A DNA stretch of 27,651 bases from NCBI GenBank assembly GCA_029821415.1, contig JALGTJ010000007.1, forward strand, positions 1 to 27,651, given 5' to 3'. This DNA comes from Candidatus Zipacnadia bacterium (lineage in GTDB: Bacteria; Armatimonadota; Zipacnadia; Zipacnadales; Zipacnadaceae). Shown piece after piece: positions 7,364 through 14,886 of this stretch. The notes under the pieces were generated by a model that worked only from the letters and a program-made list of their open reading frames with translations, searched no databases and had not been told where the DNA came from. A program made the translations under genes and the position numbers. How positions within the stretch are numbered: the first letter of the stretch is position 1; every line of letters starts with the position of its first letter.

Positions 7364-7993
7364 TCAAGCGTCTTGCGTCTTCGCCCACCAACTTGCGACC
7401 TGTTTCAGGCTTTCTGCGATCTGCTGGTCAGCGCCCAGCGCGCGGCCCAGCATCGCCAAGCTGGCTACACGCAGCAAACCGGTGACCTCGTCTTCCGAAG
7501 GAGCCGGCTTATCTCTGACTGCCGCAAGTGCCAGCCCCAGCCCGCTGTACAGTTCCTCTTGCAGCTCCGGCGCGAGCTTCTGGTAAATCTGAGCGAGTAC
7601 CGGGCTGGCAAAATAAGTAGCCTGCAGGCTGGGAGTCTGCCCCTGGCCAGCGAACCAAGGGAACTCTCCTCGCCTGGCCGAGCCCGGCTGAGTATCCTGG
7701 GCAGCCAGAATCGCTCTGAGCACCTGCTGGGCTTGTTCAATGTTGGTGTCGCTCTCACAGGCTGCCAGAACATAACCCGGGCTCTCCGTCGCCACGGTGG
7801 GGCGGCCCACCTGATCTATCACCAAGCCGGTGGCTTCATCAATTTGTGCTTTGCATTCATCAGACGAGGTGAGCCAGCTTACCAGGTTGCCATATCGTTG
7901 GTCGCGTTGGTCGGCCTGCGCAGTGCTCATACCTGCCAGCACACAAACTACCAACACTAAACGCCCAATTGGGCAATCAGAAAGCCAGGCCAC
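7364..7993 (-). CDS. 5' half of the split secreted protein gene, with signal peptide
   Basis: The GTG at 7993 is preceded by AAGGAG nine bases upstream. The 209-codon product starts with a short N-terminal stretch, a hydrophobic core and an Ala-Gln-Ala type cleavage region near residues 25-28, as in Sec signal peptides. The last three codons (Gln-Asp-Ala) before the TGA at 7364 arise from the frameshift. The gene starts about 60 bases after the presumed terminator of the ribosomal operon. No clear promoter was seen for it. Confidence 0.6.
   Translation of the reverse strand: MAWLSDCPIGRLVLVVCVLAGMSTAQADQRDQRYGNLVSWLTSSDECKAQIDEATGLVIDQVGRPTVATESPGYVLAACESDTNIEQAQQVLRAILAAQDTQPGSARRGEFPWFAGQGQTPSLQATYFASPVLAQIYQKLAPELQEELYSGLGLALAAVRDKPAPSEDEVTGLLRVASLAMLGRALGADQQIAESLKQVASWWAKTQDA
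7368..7381. repeat. Perfect 7-bp tandem duplication (gcgtctt x2) causing a frameshift
   Basis: The plus strand reads gcgtcttgcgtctt at 7368-7381; on the coding strand this is AAGACGC twice. Seven is not a multiple of three, so the extra copy shifts the frame and leads to the TGA at 7366-7364. Deleting one copy joins the two open frames without loss of sense. Confidence 0.9.
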
Positions 7994-8044
7994 AGCCCAT
8001 CACTCCTTCGCTCAGATCGCGCTGTAACCGTTCGCATCAAGGCG

Positions 8045-8072
8045 CAGAAAGCCGCCGAGTTCGTCTCGGCGG
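8045..8072 (-). terminator. Probable terminator after rpsI
   Basis: On the minus strand, CCGCCGAG and CTCGGCGG form a perfect GC-rich 8-bp stem with a five-base loop (8072-8052). CTTTCT follows, a weak U-tract. It lies 78 bases past the rpsI stop codon and before the next gene, as expected for the end of the ribosomal protein superoperon. The short U-tract keeps confidence moderate. A second, smaller hairpin (CTGTGG/CCACAG) lies at 8101-8120. Confidence 0.55.
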
Positions 8073-8149
8073 TTCCACCAGTGTACTGCGTGCTGTCATC
8101 CTGTGGCGATGATCCCACAGACAGTACCACACTCGTGGCAGTCCCAAGC

Positions 8150-8545
8150 TTAGCGTTTGGAGAACTGCTTGGCGCGACGCGCTTTGCGAAATCCGGCATG
8201 CTTGCGCTCCTTGACGCGGGCATCACGGGTCAGCAGGCCCTCCTGGCTGAGGACAGTACGAAACTCCTCGTTCTCCTTTACCAGAGCCTTGGCAATCCCG
8301 TGGCGCAGTGCACCAGCCTGGCCCACAATGCCGCCACCGAGAACCTTGGCCTCCACATCGTACTGCCCAACGGTATCAGTGACCCGAAAAGGCTCCTGAA
8401 CCATCTGGATCAGGGAGTAGCGATGCAAATACTCCTCCGCCGGCCTGCCGTTAACAATGATCGTGCCACTGCCTGGCTGCAGCCACACCTTGGCAACAGC
8501 ATCTTTACGCTTGCCTGTACCATAATCAGCTTGTGCTTCGGCCAA
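8150..8545 (-). CDS. rpsI: 30S ribosomal protein S9, TTG start
   Basis: S9 is a 30S head protein whose basic C-terminal tail reaches the P-site tRNA. The protein has the family start DYGTGKRKDAVAKVWL, the segment LGGGIVGQAGALRHGIAKAL and the C-terminus KARRAKQFSKR. The longest frame begins with ATG at 8569, but AAGGAGG lies inside that extension. It is spaced about nine bases before a TTG at 8545, which would give 131 residues, the usual S9 length. I therefore place the start at the TTG. It follows rplM by 45 bases, the normal rplM-rpsI pairing. Confidence 0.93.
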   Translation of the reverse strand: MAEAQADYGTGKRKDAVAKVWLQPGSGTIIVNGRPAEEYLHRYSLIQMVQEPFRVTDTVGQYDVEAKVLGGGIVGQAGALRHGIAKALVKENEEFRTVLSQEGLLTRDARVKERKHAGFRKARRAKQFSKR

Positions 8546-8590
8546 TCTTGCCTGCCTCCTTGAGCCCATAACGGAAAATGGAATTCAGTG

Positions 8591-9037
8591 TCAAATTTCT
8601 GCCAACTCCAGCGGCTGAGGCTGCTGAGCCTGGTGGGGATGGTCAGGACCAACATAGACTTTCAGCTTCCGGCCCATCTTACGCCCCAGCGGGTTGTGGG
8701 GCAGCATGCCCAGTATTGCCCGCCGTACTATTTCCTCCGGGGAGCGTCCCATGAGCTGCTCAGCCGTCTCTACCTTCAAGCCGCCCGGAAAGCTCGAGTG
8801 GCGGTAATATTTCTTGTTCGCCAGCTTATTACCGGTAAGAACTATCTTCTCGGCATCTGTGATAATCACGAAGTCGCCAGTGTCAACATGCCGAGTATAT
8901 TCCGGCTTGTGCTTGCCCATAAGAATACGAGCAACACGAGAGGCCAGTCGGCCTAGCCGCTGCCCAGCAGCACTGATGACCCACCAGTCTTGTTGCACTT
9001 CATCTTGTTTCATTGAGTTAGTCTTCAAGTTGCCCAT
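8591..9037 (-). CDS. rplM: 50S ribosomal protein L13
   Basis: L13 is an early-assembly 50S protein that binds 23S rRNA. The 148-residue sequence has the family segments DWWVISAAGQRLGRLAS, MGKHKPEYTRHVDTGDFV, YYRHSSFPGGLK and GMLPHNPLGRKMGRKLKVY, and ends in the usual HPHQAQQP tail. The ATG at 9037 has AAGGG nine bases upstream. An internal ATG at 9013 would match many L13 starts but lacks a ribosome binding site. Confidence 0.96.
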   Translation of the reverse strand: MGNLKTNSMKQDEVQQDWWVISAAGQRLGRLASRVARILMGKHKPEYTRHVDTGDFVIITDAEKIVLTGNKLANKKYYRHSSFPGGLKVETAEQLMGRSPEEIVRRAILGMLPHNPLGRKMGRKLKVYVGPDHPHQAQQPQPLELAEI

Positions 9038-9115
9038 ATTACACTGCCCTTTCGTCGCTCAATCACTCGCGCGAGAAAGCCAACACTAACGGGCTGTACC
9101 AACCGGTCACATCTG

Positions 9116-9850
9116 CTAGTAACTCACCTTTACCAACCACAGTCCACAGCCCGGCGCCGTCGGACCCGCCCGCGCACGATCTCGGCTGGCTAGAATCTCA
9201 GCCACTGCTAACGGCTCCCAGCGTCCCCGCCCGACTTCCACCAACGTTCCTGCGATAATACGTACCATCTTATACAAAAAGCCATCGGCCTGCACATAGA
9301 CCCTCACCATCTCATCGTCTTGACTGACCTCAAGCCGGTCAATAAGACGCACCATATCTGTTACCGAACCGCCCGCGGCGCAAAAAGCGCTAAAGTCATG
9401 CCGACCCAACAGTGTCCGCGCCGCCTGTCCCATCGCCCTGACATCCAGTGGTTCGGCGATATGCCAGGCGTAGCGCCCTATGAATGGCGAGCTGGTCCGC
9501 CGATTAAGAATCTGGTAACAGTACAGCTTGCGCCGGGCGTCATAGCGCGCATCAAACTCCAATTCCACTTCCCGCGCCTCCACCACACCGACCGCGACCG
9601 GTAGCCGCTCGTCCACCGCCCTGGCCAAGTTGCTGACTGGGATAGGGCTGGGACTTTCAAAGGTCACGACCTGGCCCAGGGCATGAACTCCAGCGTCAGT
9701 GCGACTGGCCCCCCGAATGGTGACCGGATGCCCAAGCACCGCCACCAATGCCTGCTGCAGCTCGCCTTGGATCGTCTTCGCGTTAGGCTGAATCTGAAAT
9801 CCGGCATAGTCACTGCCATCATACTGGACGGTCAGCATCAGCTTACGCAT
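9116..9850 (-). CDS. truA: tRNA pseudouridine(38-40) synthase
   Basis: TruA converts uridines 38-40 of the tRNA anticodon stem to pseudouridine. The catalytic Asp lies in GASRTDAGVHALGQ. Other family segments are LTVQYDGSDYAGFQIQPN, KTIQGELQQAL, ARYDARRKLYCYQI, GRHDFSAFCA and GFLYKMVRIIAGTL. I chose the ATG at 9850 (MRKLMLTVQYDG), which matches the family start and gives 244 residues; upstream TTG/ATG codons at 9862 and 9859 are possible. The rplQ-truA-rplM-rpsI order is usual in Firmicutes. Confidence 0.95.
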   Translation of the reverse strand: MRKLMLTVQYDGSDYAGFQIQPNAKTIQGELQQALVAVLGHPVTIRGASRTDAGVHALGQVVTFESPSPIPVSNLARAVDERLPVAVGVVEAREVELEFDARYDARRKLYCYQILNRRTSSPFIGRYAWHIAEPLDVRAMGQAARTLLGRHDFSAFCAAGGSVTDMVRLIDRLEVSQDDEMVRVYVQADGFLYKMVRIIAGTLVEVGRGRWEPLAVAEILASRDRARAGPTAPGCGLWLVKVSY

Positions 9851-9892
9851 CGCTGTCATCAAGCCGGACTCGGAAGCGTGACGAAACTATAC

Positions 9893-10246
9893 TTATTCGA
9901 CCAGTTCAAGGATAGCCATTTCGGCTTGATCCCCGCGGCGCTGGCCGGCACGAATGATACGCGTATAGCCACCGGGGCGCTCAGTGTAGCGCGGCGCGAT
10001 TTGCGTGAACAGGTAATCGACCAAATCCTGATCGTTGATCAATCGCAACACCTGGCGGCGAGCCGCCAGATCACCACGCTTGGCCTTGGTAATAATCTTT
10101 TCGGCTATCGGGGCAGCCTGTTTGGCCTTTACTACTGTAGTCTTTATGCGATTGTGACGCAGCAAGGCATCAACCACTCCCCGTAGTAGAGCCTTGCGCT
10201 GATCACTCGGTCTTCCCAGTTGTTTCCCAGCTTTGCGATGTCGCAT
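9893..10246 (-). CDS. rplQ: 50S ribosomal protein L17
   Basis: The 117-residue protein begins MRHRKAGKQLGRPSDQRKAL, the L17 signature, and ends with GDQAEMAILELVE. A longer frame starts at 10285. The ATG at 10246 has GAGG eight bases upstream and matches the family start, so the longer version is rejected. L17 lines the peptide exit region of the 50S subunit. The gene is 42 bases after rpoA, its normal partner. Confidence 0.96.
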   Translation of the reverse strand: MRHRKAGKQLGRPSDQRKALLRGVVDALLRHNRIKTTVVKAKQAAPIAEKIITKAKRGDLAARRQVLRLINDQDLVDYLFTQIAPRYTERPGGYTRIIRAGQRRGDQAEMAILELVE

Positions 10247-10288
10247 TATGTTAACCTCGTAGAGAGTGCTTCCGCGGGTCACCACCCG

Positions 10289-11275
10289 CTATTCGTCCTG
10301 CTCATCCTGATCGGGTTGCGCCAACGAAAGCCCAAACTTGGCCAGCTTCTCGATAACTTGCTCCAGCGAACGTTCGCCGAAATTACCAATTCCCAACAGA
10401 TCCTTCTCTGTATGCGCCACCAGCTCACCGATTGTCTGGATGTTTGACTTCTTCAAACAGTTGAGCGCACGGACGGTCAGATCCAACTCCTCAATGGGCA
10501 GGGCCAGTGTCTTGTCATAGACTTCCGCCTCGGCCTCCTCCAGCTTGGCTTCCGCCTCCTCTTTAGGTACTGCAGCAAAGACGGCCAGATACTCCTGGAC
10601 AATGGCAGCAGCCTGCCGCAGCGCCTCATCAGGCATAACCGTCCCGTCCCCCCATAGCTCCAGAGTCAGCCGGTCCAGGTCGGTACGACCCCCGATGCGT
10701 GTAGGCTCAACATGGTAAGCAACGCGAGGAATCGGTGAGAAAAGCGCATCCACCGGAATGACGTCAATCGGCGTGCTTTGTCGGTCACGCGCCTCCACTG
10801 GTAGGTAACCCTTACCTTCCCTAACCCACATCTCCATATACAGCTTACCATCTTCCTCAGTTATGTCCGCTATGTGTAAATCCGGGTTGACCACTTCCAA
10901 CTCCGGCGGACACTGCACATGTGCCCCGGTTACCTCCTGGGGACCGGTCGCCTCGATAGTTAACTTGTAGCTTGCCTCCTCATCAGCCTCAAGCTGCGGC
11001 CTTACGCCATTGGCCCACCTAATCACCAGCTCTTTGATATTCAATATTAGTTCGGTACTGTCTTCAGCAAGACCGGGAATGGTGCTAAACTCGTGACGTA
11101 CACCTTCGATCCTAATATCAGTAACGGTCAGGCCAGGTAAGTGAGCCAACAGCACTCGTCGAAAAGCATTACCCAAAGTGTGACCGAAACCCCGCTCCAG
11201 CGGCTCTATCGAAAAACGACCGTACTTTTCGTCAAGTTCAAGTATGACAATCTCAGGCTTGACCCCTGCAAGCAT
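10289..11275 (-). CDS. rpoA: RNA polymerase subunit alpha
   Basis: The 328-residue alpha subunit has both domains: an N-terminal dimerisation domain (ERGFGHTLGNAFRRVLL near residue 30; GKGYLPVE and TPIDVIPVDALFSPI in the middle) and a C-terminal DNA/activator-binding domain (VRALNCLKKSNIQTIGEL, GIGNFGERSLEQV). A linker rich in Glu and Ala joins them. GAGGAG lies eight bases before the ATG at 11275. A GTG two codons earlier would sit too close to it. Confidence 0.97.
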   Translation of the reverse strand: MLAGVKPEIVILELDEKYGRFSIEPLERGFGHTLGNAFRRVLLAHLPGLTVTDIRIEGVRHEFSTIPGLAEDSTELILNIKELVIRWANGVRPQLEADEEASYKLTIEATGPQEVTGAHVQCPPELEVVNPDLHIADITEEDGKLYMEMWVREGKGYLPVEARDRQSTPIDVIPVDALFSPIPRVAYHVEPTRIGGRTDLDRLTLELWGDGTVMPDEALRQAAAIVQEYLAVFAAVPKEEAEAKLEEAEAEVYDKTLALPIEELDLTVRALNCLKKSNIQTIGELVAHTEKDLLGIGNFGERSLEQVIEKLAKFGLSLAQPDQDEQDE

Positions 11276-11367
11276 ATTCACGACTCCTCACTTGTCGTAT
11301 TCAGCTTCCGCTCAGTTCCTTGTAACAGACGACTGATCACCAAAGCCCTTGGCCACCAGCCGGTCAA

Positions 11368-11997
11368 CTATCGTGAGTAGAACTCCATGACTAACTGTTC
11401 GTCAACGTCCAGGCGAATCTCGTCTCGCTCGGGCAGGCCGAGAATGTCTACAACACGCTCTTCCCGATCTACTTGTAGCCAGCTCAGGCTCTCGCCGGAG
11501 GTGCTAGCCAGGGCTTCCTCAATAGGCTGAAGGTTCTTACTGCCGTTCCTTGCCTCTATACGGTTGCCAACTTTTACCAAATATGAGGGGATATTGACCA
11601 CTTGCCCATCCACCGCGAAATGACGGTGGTTCACCATCTGTCGAGCTTGCGCACGACTGCTGGCCAAGCCGGCTCGATAGATGACGTTGTCCAAGCGTCG
11701 CTCCAGCAGTTGTAGCAGATTGTTTCCGCTGATTCCCGGCATGTTCTCGGCATCACGAACGTAACGCCGAAACTGTTCTTCACTGACGCCATAGATATGG
11801 CGCAGTTTCTGTTTTTCGCGGAGCTGCTTGCTGTAATCACTGACTCGATACCGCCGTGAGCCCTGGCCCCGGTGCCCAGGAGGATAACTCTTACGCTCCA
11901 TAGCACACTTAGGACCATAACAGCGCTGCCCCTTAAGAAATAACTTCTGGCCGGCCCGACGACACAGCCTGCAAACAGGACCGTGTTGCTGGCTCAT
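11368..11997 (-). CDS. rpsD: 30S ribosomal protein S4 (zinc-binding form)
   Basis: S4 nucleates 16S rRNA 5'-domain assembly. Near the N-terminus, CRLC (C9, C12) and CYGPKC (C26, C31) form the zinc site of the C+ type. The S4 RNA-binding domain follows (LERRLDNVIYRAGLASSRAQARQ with VNHRHFAVDGQVVNIPSYLV). The ATG at 11997 gives 209 residues, a normal length. A TTG two codons upstream has closer spacing to the GGAGGT element, so the exact start is open. Confidence 0.96.
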   Translation of the reverse strand: MSQQHGPVCRLCRRAGQKLFLKGQRCYGPKCAMERKSYPPGHRGQGSRRYRVSDYSKQLREKQKLRHIYGVSEEQFRRYVRDAENMPGISGNNLLQLLERRLDNVIYRAGLASSRAQARQMVNHRHFAVDGQVVNIPSYLVKVGNRIEARNGSKNLQPIEEALASTSGESLSWLQVDREERVVDILGLPERDEIRLDVDEQLVMEFYSR

Positions 11998-12090
11998 TAA
12001 CAACGTTCACCTCCGAATGACAACCTGCCAATCGACAGTTCATCAGCTCTTACGCTCTCAGTTTTTCTTGCATAACACAATCGCAAAGGC

Positions 12091-12483
12091 CTACACCCGG
12101 CGCCGTTTCTTAGGCCGGCATCCGTTGTGGGGGACAGGGGTAACATCCTTGATCTCGCCGATATCAATACCAGCCGCCTGCAGCGCCCGAATGGCAGTCT
12201 CGCGACCCGAACCGGGCCCCTTGGTGAAAACGTCCACCTTGGACATACCAAACTCCTTAGCCTGACGCGCAACGCTCTCCGCGGCCAACTGAGCGGCAAA
12301 GCTAGTGCCTTTTTTTGTCCCGGTGAAGCCAATTGTGCCACCACTAGCCCAGCACAGCGTATTACCTGCAGGATCAGTGATAGTTACAATAGTATTGTTG
12401 TATGTTGATTTGATGCACGCCCGCCCGTAAGGTACTCGTTTGGTGATCTTGCGGCGGCGCGAACTTGTTTGATTGCGACGCAT
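12091..12483 (-). CDS. rpsK: 30S ribosomal protein S11
   Basis: The 130-residue protein has the S11 hallmarks STYNNTIVTITDPAGN, SFAAQLAAESVARQA, KGPGSGRETAIRALQAAG and the basic C-terminus CRPKKRRRV. It forms part of the 30S platform near the mRNA exit path. GGAGG lies seven bases before the ATG at 12483. It sits between rpsM and rpsD as in nearly all bacteria. Confidence 0.97.
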   Translation of the reverse strand: MRRNQTSSRRRKITKRVPYGRACIKSTYNNTIVTITDPAGNTLCWASGGTIGFTGTKKGTSFAAQLAAESVARQAKEFGMSKVDVFTKGPGSGRETAIRALQAAGIDIGEIKDVTPVPHNGCRPKKRRRV

Positions 12484-12531
12484 TGCTCTGCCTCCGTTAA
12501 TAGCTCAACCGGCGAACCCGTGTACCTGACA

Positions 12532-12915
12532 CTATTTAGGTCCTGGTGCCCGCTTCCGACCCGCCACGGTCTTCTTACGCCCCTTGCGAGTGCGGGCATT
12601 GGTCTTAGTCCGCTGTCCCCGAACAGGTAGCCCACGGCGGTGGCGGATGCCGCGGTAGGAGCCAATTTCCATTAACCGCTGGATATGAGCGTGCACCTCG
12701 CGGCGCTTTTTACCTTCGATCGTGTAGTCACGGTCAATGATCTCACGCAGCCGGGCTGCATCTTCTTCACTAAGCTCGTACATTCGGGTGCCAGCGTCAA
12801 TTCCTGCCTTTGCCACTATGGCTTCGGCACTGCTCCGCCCGATACCATAGATATAGGTCAAGGCAATATGGACTGGTTTGTCTCGGGGCAAGTCAACTCC
12901 CGCTATTCTGGGCAC
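12532..12915 (-). CDS. rpsM: 30S ribosomal protein S13, GTG start
   Basis: The 127-residue protein starts (M)PRIAGVDLPRDKPV and contains YIYGIGRSSA and the conserved C-terminal block RGIRHRRGLPVRGQRTKTNA before a Lys/Arg-rich tail. S13 is a 30S head protein that contacts the 50S subunit and P-site tRNA. The GTG at 12915 has GGAGG eight bases upstream. The nearby ATG at 12922 is out of frame. Confidence 0.97.
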   Translation of the reverse strand: MPRIAGVDLPRDKPVHIALTYIYGIGRSSAEAIVAKAGIDAGTRMYELSEEDAARLREIIDRDYTIEGKKRREVHAHIQRLMEIGSYRGIRHRRGLPVRGQRTKTNARTRKGRKKTVAGRKRAPGPK

Positions 12916-12933
12916 TGTCCATTCCTCCCTGAG

Positions 12934-13047
12934 TTATCCCTGGCGCTGCTTGTGGCGGGGGTTGGAACAAATCACATAGACCCGCCCCCGTCGGCGCACG
13001 ATTTTGCACTTGTCACAACGCTTTTTCACTGAAGCTTGAACCTTCAC
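12934..13047 (-). CDS. rpmJ: 50S ribosomal protein L36 (zinc-binding form), GTG start
   Basis: This 37-codon gene translates as a Lys/Arg-rich peptide with C11, C14, C27 and H32, the complete zinc site of C+ L36. It includes the typical VKKRCDKCKIVRRRGRVYVI core and ends NPRHKQRQG. GGAGG lies eight bases before the GTG at 13047. It occupies the expected place between infA and rpsM. Confidence 0.95.
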   Translation of the reverse strand: MKVQASVKKRCDKCKIVRRRGRVYVICSNPRHKQRQG

Positions 13048-13085
13048 AACAATATCCTCCTCATTATCTGAGACCGGTTACCAAC

Positions 13086-13107
13086 CTTGCCCTCTGTGGA
13101 GGGCAAG
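13086..13107 (-). promoter_or_regulatory. Perfect 9-bp hairpin between infA and rpmJ
   Basis: CTTGCCCTC and GAGGGCAAG form a perfect 9-bp stem with a CACA loop on the minus strand, in the 79-base gap between infA and rpmJ. No U-run follows, so it is not a classical terminator. It may be an RNA processing or stability element separating the secY-side and alpha-side parts of the operon. Confidence 0.4.
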
Positions 13108-13126
13108 TGGCCCCGAGAAGCATTGG

Positions 13127-13360
13127 TCACTTGTGCAGCCAAGTAATGCGTGCTCGCGTCACATCATACGGCGACAGCTCCACCGTAACCTTATCACCCG
13201 GCAAGATACGAATATAGTTGCTGCGCATCTTGCCGGATAGATGGGCGAGTACCTCGTGCCCATTTTCCAGTTCTACATTGAACTGGGCATTGGGCAATTT
13301 ATCTACTACTCGCCCTATCACGCGAATTTTTTTGTCACGCTTTCCAGTATCCTGAGACAT
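13127..13360 (-). CDS. infA: Translation initiation factor IF-1
   Basis: IF-1 is a small OB-fold protein that occupies the ribosomal A site during initiation. The 77-residue sequence is typical (ELENGHEVLAHLSGKMRSNY, then IRILPGDKVTVELSPYDVTR). The N-terminus is about five residues longer than the common form. The ATG at 13360 lies inside the end of map (26-base overlap), so translation is probably coupled; no strong Shine-Dalgarno is seen. Confidence 0.96.
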   Translation of the reverse strand: MSQDTGKRDKKIRVIGRVVDKLPNAQFNVELENGHEVLAHLSGKMRSNYIRILPGDKVTVELSPYDVTRARITWLHK

Positions 13361-14162
13361 CCGATAGCAACTTAGCCCCTTCTGCCAGAGTCAAAATTAG
13401 CGGCTCCGAGTCGGTTACCACTACATCATGTTCAAAGTGTGCCGACAGCTCACCGTCGGCTGTGCGCACCGTCCAACCATCCTCTTTATCCACCTGGACC
13501 TGTGCTGTTCCCACATTGACCATCGGTTCGATGGCCAAGACCATTCCCGGCTGCAAAACCAGCTCGTAATCCTCAAACGCTCCTGGACTGTAGAAATTCG
13601 GGATCTGCGGCGGCTCATGCAACTGCTGGCCGATCCCATGTCCTGTCAACTGCCGAACTACGCTATAGCCACGGCTCTCTACATACTCCTGGATAGCCTT
13701 AGAGATCTGCTTCAGCCTATTGCCCGCCCGAGCTTGCGCTATACCTGCCATCAGCGCCCCTTGCGTAGCGTCAAGCAGTCCATGATACTCACCTGGCTGG
13801 CCGACGACAGTAGTGAAGGCGGCGTCGCCATGGTAACCATCGTAGCAGGCCCCCAGGTCAACGCCCACCACTTGCCCCACCTCCAGTACAGTGTCATCAG
13901 GAATTCCATGGACCACCACATCATCAATCTGAATACAGGTCGCCGCAGGATAACCCTGGTATCCCTTAAATGAGGGCAGCGCTCCCCGAGCTCGGATGTG
14001 GGCCTCCGCCAATTTGTCAAGTTCCAATGTAGTCACGCCGGGCGCAATCTGCGCGCGTACCAATTCCAGCGTCTCTCCAACAATCTGCCCAGCAACTTTG
14101 AGCTTCTCCAGCTCCTCTTCTGAGCGCCGCGCCACACGCCGACTGCCGGCTCTCTTAGCCAC
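13335..14162 (-). CDS. map: Type I methionine aminopeptidase
   Basis: This enzyme removes the N-terminal Met from nascent proteins. Its five metal ligands can all be placed by motif: D102 and D113 (VDLGACYDGYHGDAAF), H175 (LTGHGIGQQLHEPP), E212 (VLAIEPMVNVG) and E244 (SAHFEHDVVVT). Substrate-pocket H85 is in VVHGIPDD. A basic N-terminal stretch (KRAGSRRVARR) makes it slightly longer, 275 residues, than the usual ~250. The start is a GTG two bases after the adk stop. Confidence 0.95.
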   Translation of the reverse strand: MAKRAGSRRVARRSEEELEKLKVAGQIVGETLELVRAQIAPGVTTLELDKLAEAHIRARGALPSFKGYQGYPAATCIQIDDVVVHGIPDDTVLEVGQVVGVDLGACYDGYHGDAAFTTVVGQPGEYHGLLDATQGALMAGIAQARAGNRLKQISKAIQEYVESRGYSVVRQLTGHGIGQQLHEPPQIPNFYSPGAFEDYELVLQPGMVLAIEPMVNVGTAQVQVDKEDGWTVRTADGELSAHFEHDVVVTDSEPLILTLAEGAKLLSDVSGYWKA

Positions 14163-14164
14163 CG

Positions 14165-14830
14165 TCAGTAGGACCGCCTTCCCCGCGCTATCTGTGCAAG
14201 CTCTGCGCTGAGCTGGTGCTGATCCTGCTCAGCATCAACGGTCACGAGCTGGCCGCGCTGTCTATAATACTCAATCAACGGCGCAGAGTCCTGTTTATAA
14301 ACCTTCAGCCGATTACGAATCGCTTCCGGCCGGTCATCACTGCGAAGATAAAGCTCGCCCCCACACTGCGGGCATTTGTCCCCAACATCCAGGCCGTCAC
14401 GGCGGACATTGTATATCGTTCCGCAATCCGGGCACATCCGCCGCCCACTTAGCCGCCGCACTACCTCGGCATCACTGATCGCCAAATTGATCACCAGGGG
14501 CTGCTCGCGACCTACCCTCTCAAACATCGCAGTTAGTGCCTCTGCCTGAGCAATAGTGCGCGGAAAGCCGTCAAGCAGAAAGTGCTCCTCGTCGCCGAGC
14601 TGCTCCATTCGCTCTGCAACCAGACTAATGACCAGACCGTCGGGCACCAGTTCGCCTGCCTCCATGTAGCTTTTCGCCTGTTTGCCCAAGTCACTGCCCT
14701 TAGCTACTGCTGCTCGCAACAGATCTCCAGTGGACAGATGCGTATAGCTCATGTGCGTTTTCAAATACTCGGCATGGGTACCCTTACCGGCTCCCGGTGG
14801 GCCCAACAATATCAGGTCTCGCTGTGCCAT
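14165..14830 (-). CDS. adk: Adenylate kinase with zinc-binding LID
   Basis: Adk interconverts ATP + AMP and 2 ADP. The P-loop is GPPGAGKGT (10-18), the AMP site includes LSTGDLLRAA and DGFPRT, and the LID holds C133, C136, C153 and C156, the zinc site common in Gram-positive Adk. The length is 221 residues, normal for the long form. It lies between secY and map, the classic order. Confidence 0.97.
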   Translation of the reverse strand: MAQRDLILLGPPGAGKGTHAEYLKTHMSYTHLSTGDLLRAAVAKGSDLGKQAKSYMEAGELVPDGLVISLVAERMEQLGDEEHFLLDGFPRTIAQAEALTAMFERVGREQPLVINLAISDAEVVRRLSGRRMCPDCGTIYNVRRDGLDVGDKCPQCGGELYLRSDDRPEAIRNRLKVYKQDSAPLIEYYRQRGQLVTVDAEQDQHQLSAELAQIARGRRSY

Positions 14831-14886
14831 TGACTACTTATCCTTTATCACCCACCTCAAGGCCGCCTAAATGTCGTCACTGTCAA

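Larger units (their letters stand above)
6184..7993 (-). pseudogene. Secreted protein of unknown function, split by a 7-bp tandem duplication
   Basis: Two frames, 7993-7364 and 7275-6184, are pieces of one gene. The second frame is open well upstream of its first Met: it encodes LDKGLGDGHSPASDSYRLAA and KWIWQAADAQ before that Met, which reads as real protein. Exactly at the junction, gcgtctt occurs twice in a row (7368-7381). Removing one copy gives ...WWAKTLDKGLGDG... and one frame of 600 codons plus stop. The restored product has a signal peptide (hydrophobic RLVLVVCVLAG near residues 11-21, Ala-rich cleavage region after it), a helical middle with a QxxLRAILAAQDTQPGS-like segment reminiscent of alpha/alpha-toroid, heparinase-like proteins, and a beta-rich C-terminal half. 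I do not recognise the function. It may be a recent pseudogene, a phase-variable gene or a sequencing error. Confidence 0.8.

Noticed and set aside
8101..8120. Small palindrome (CTGTGG/CCACAG) after rpsI as the main terminator
   Set aside because: The stem is only 6 bp with an eight-base loop and no U-run; the GC-rich hairpin at 8052-8072 is the better candidate.
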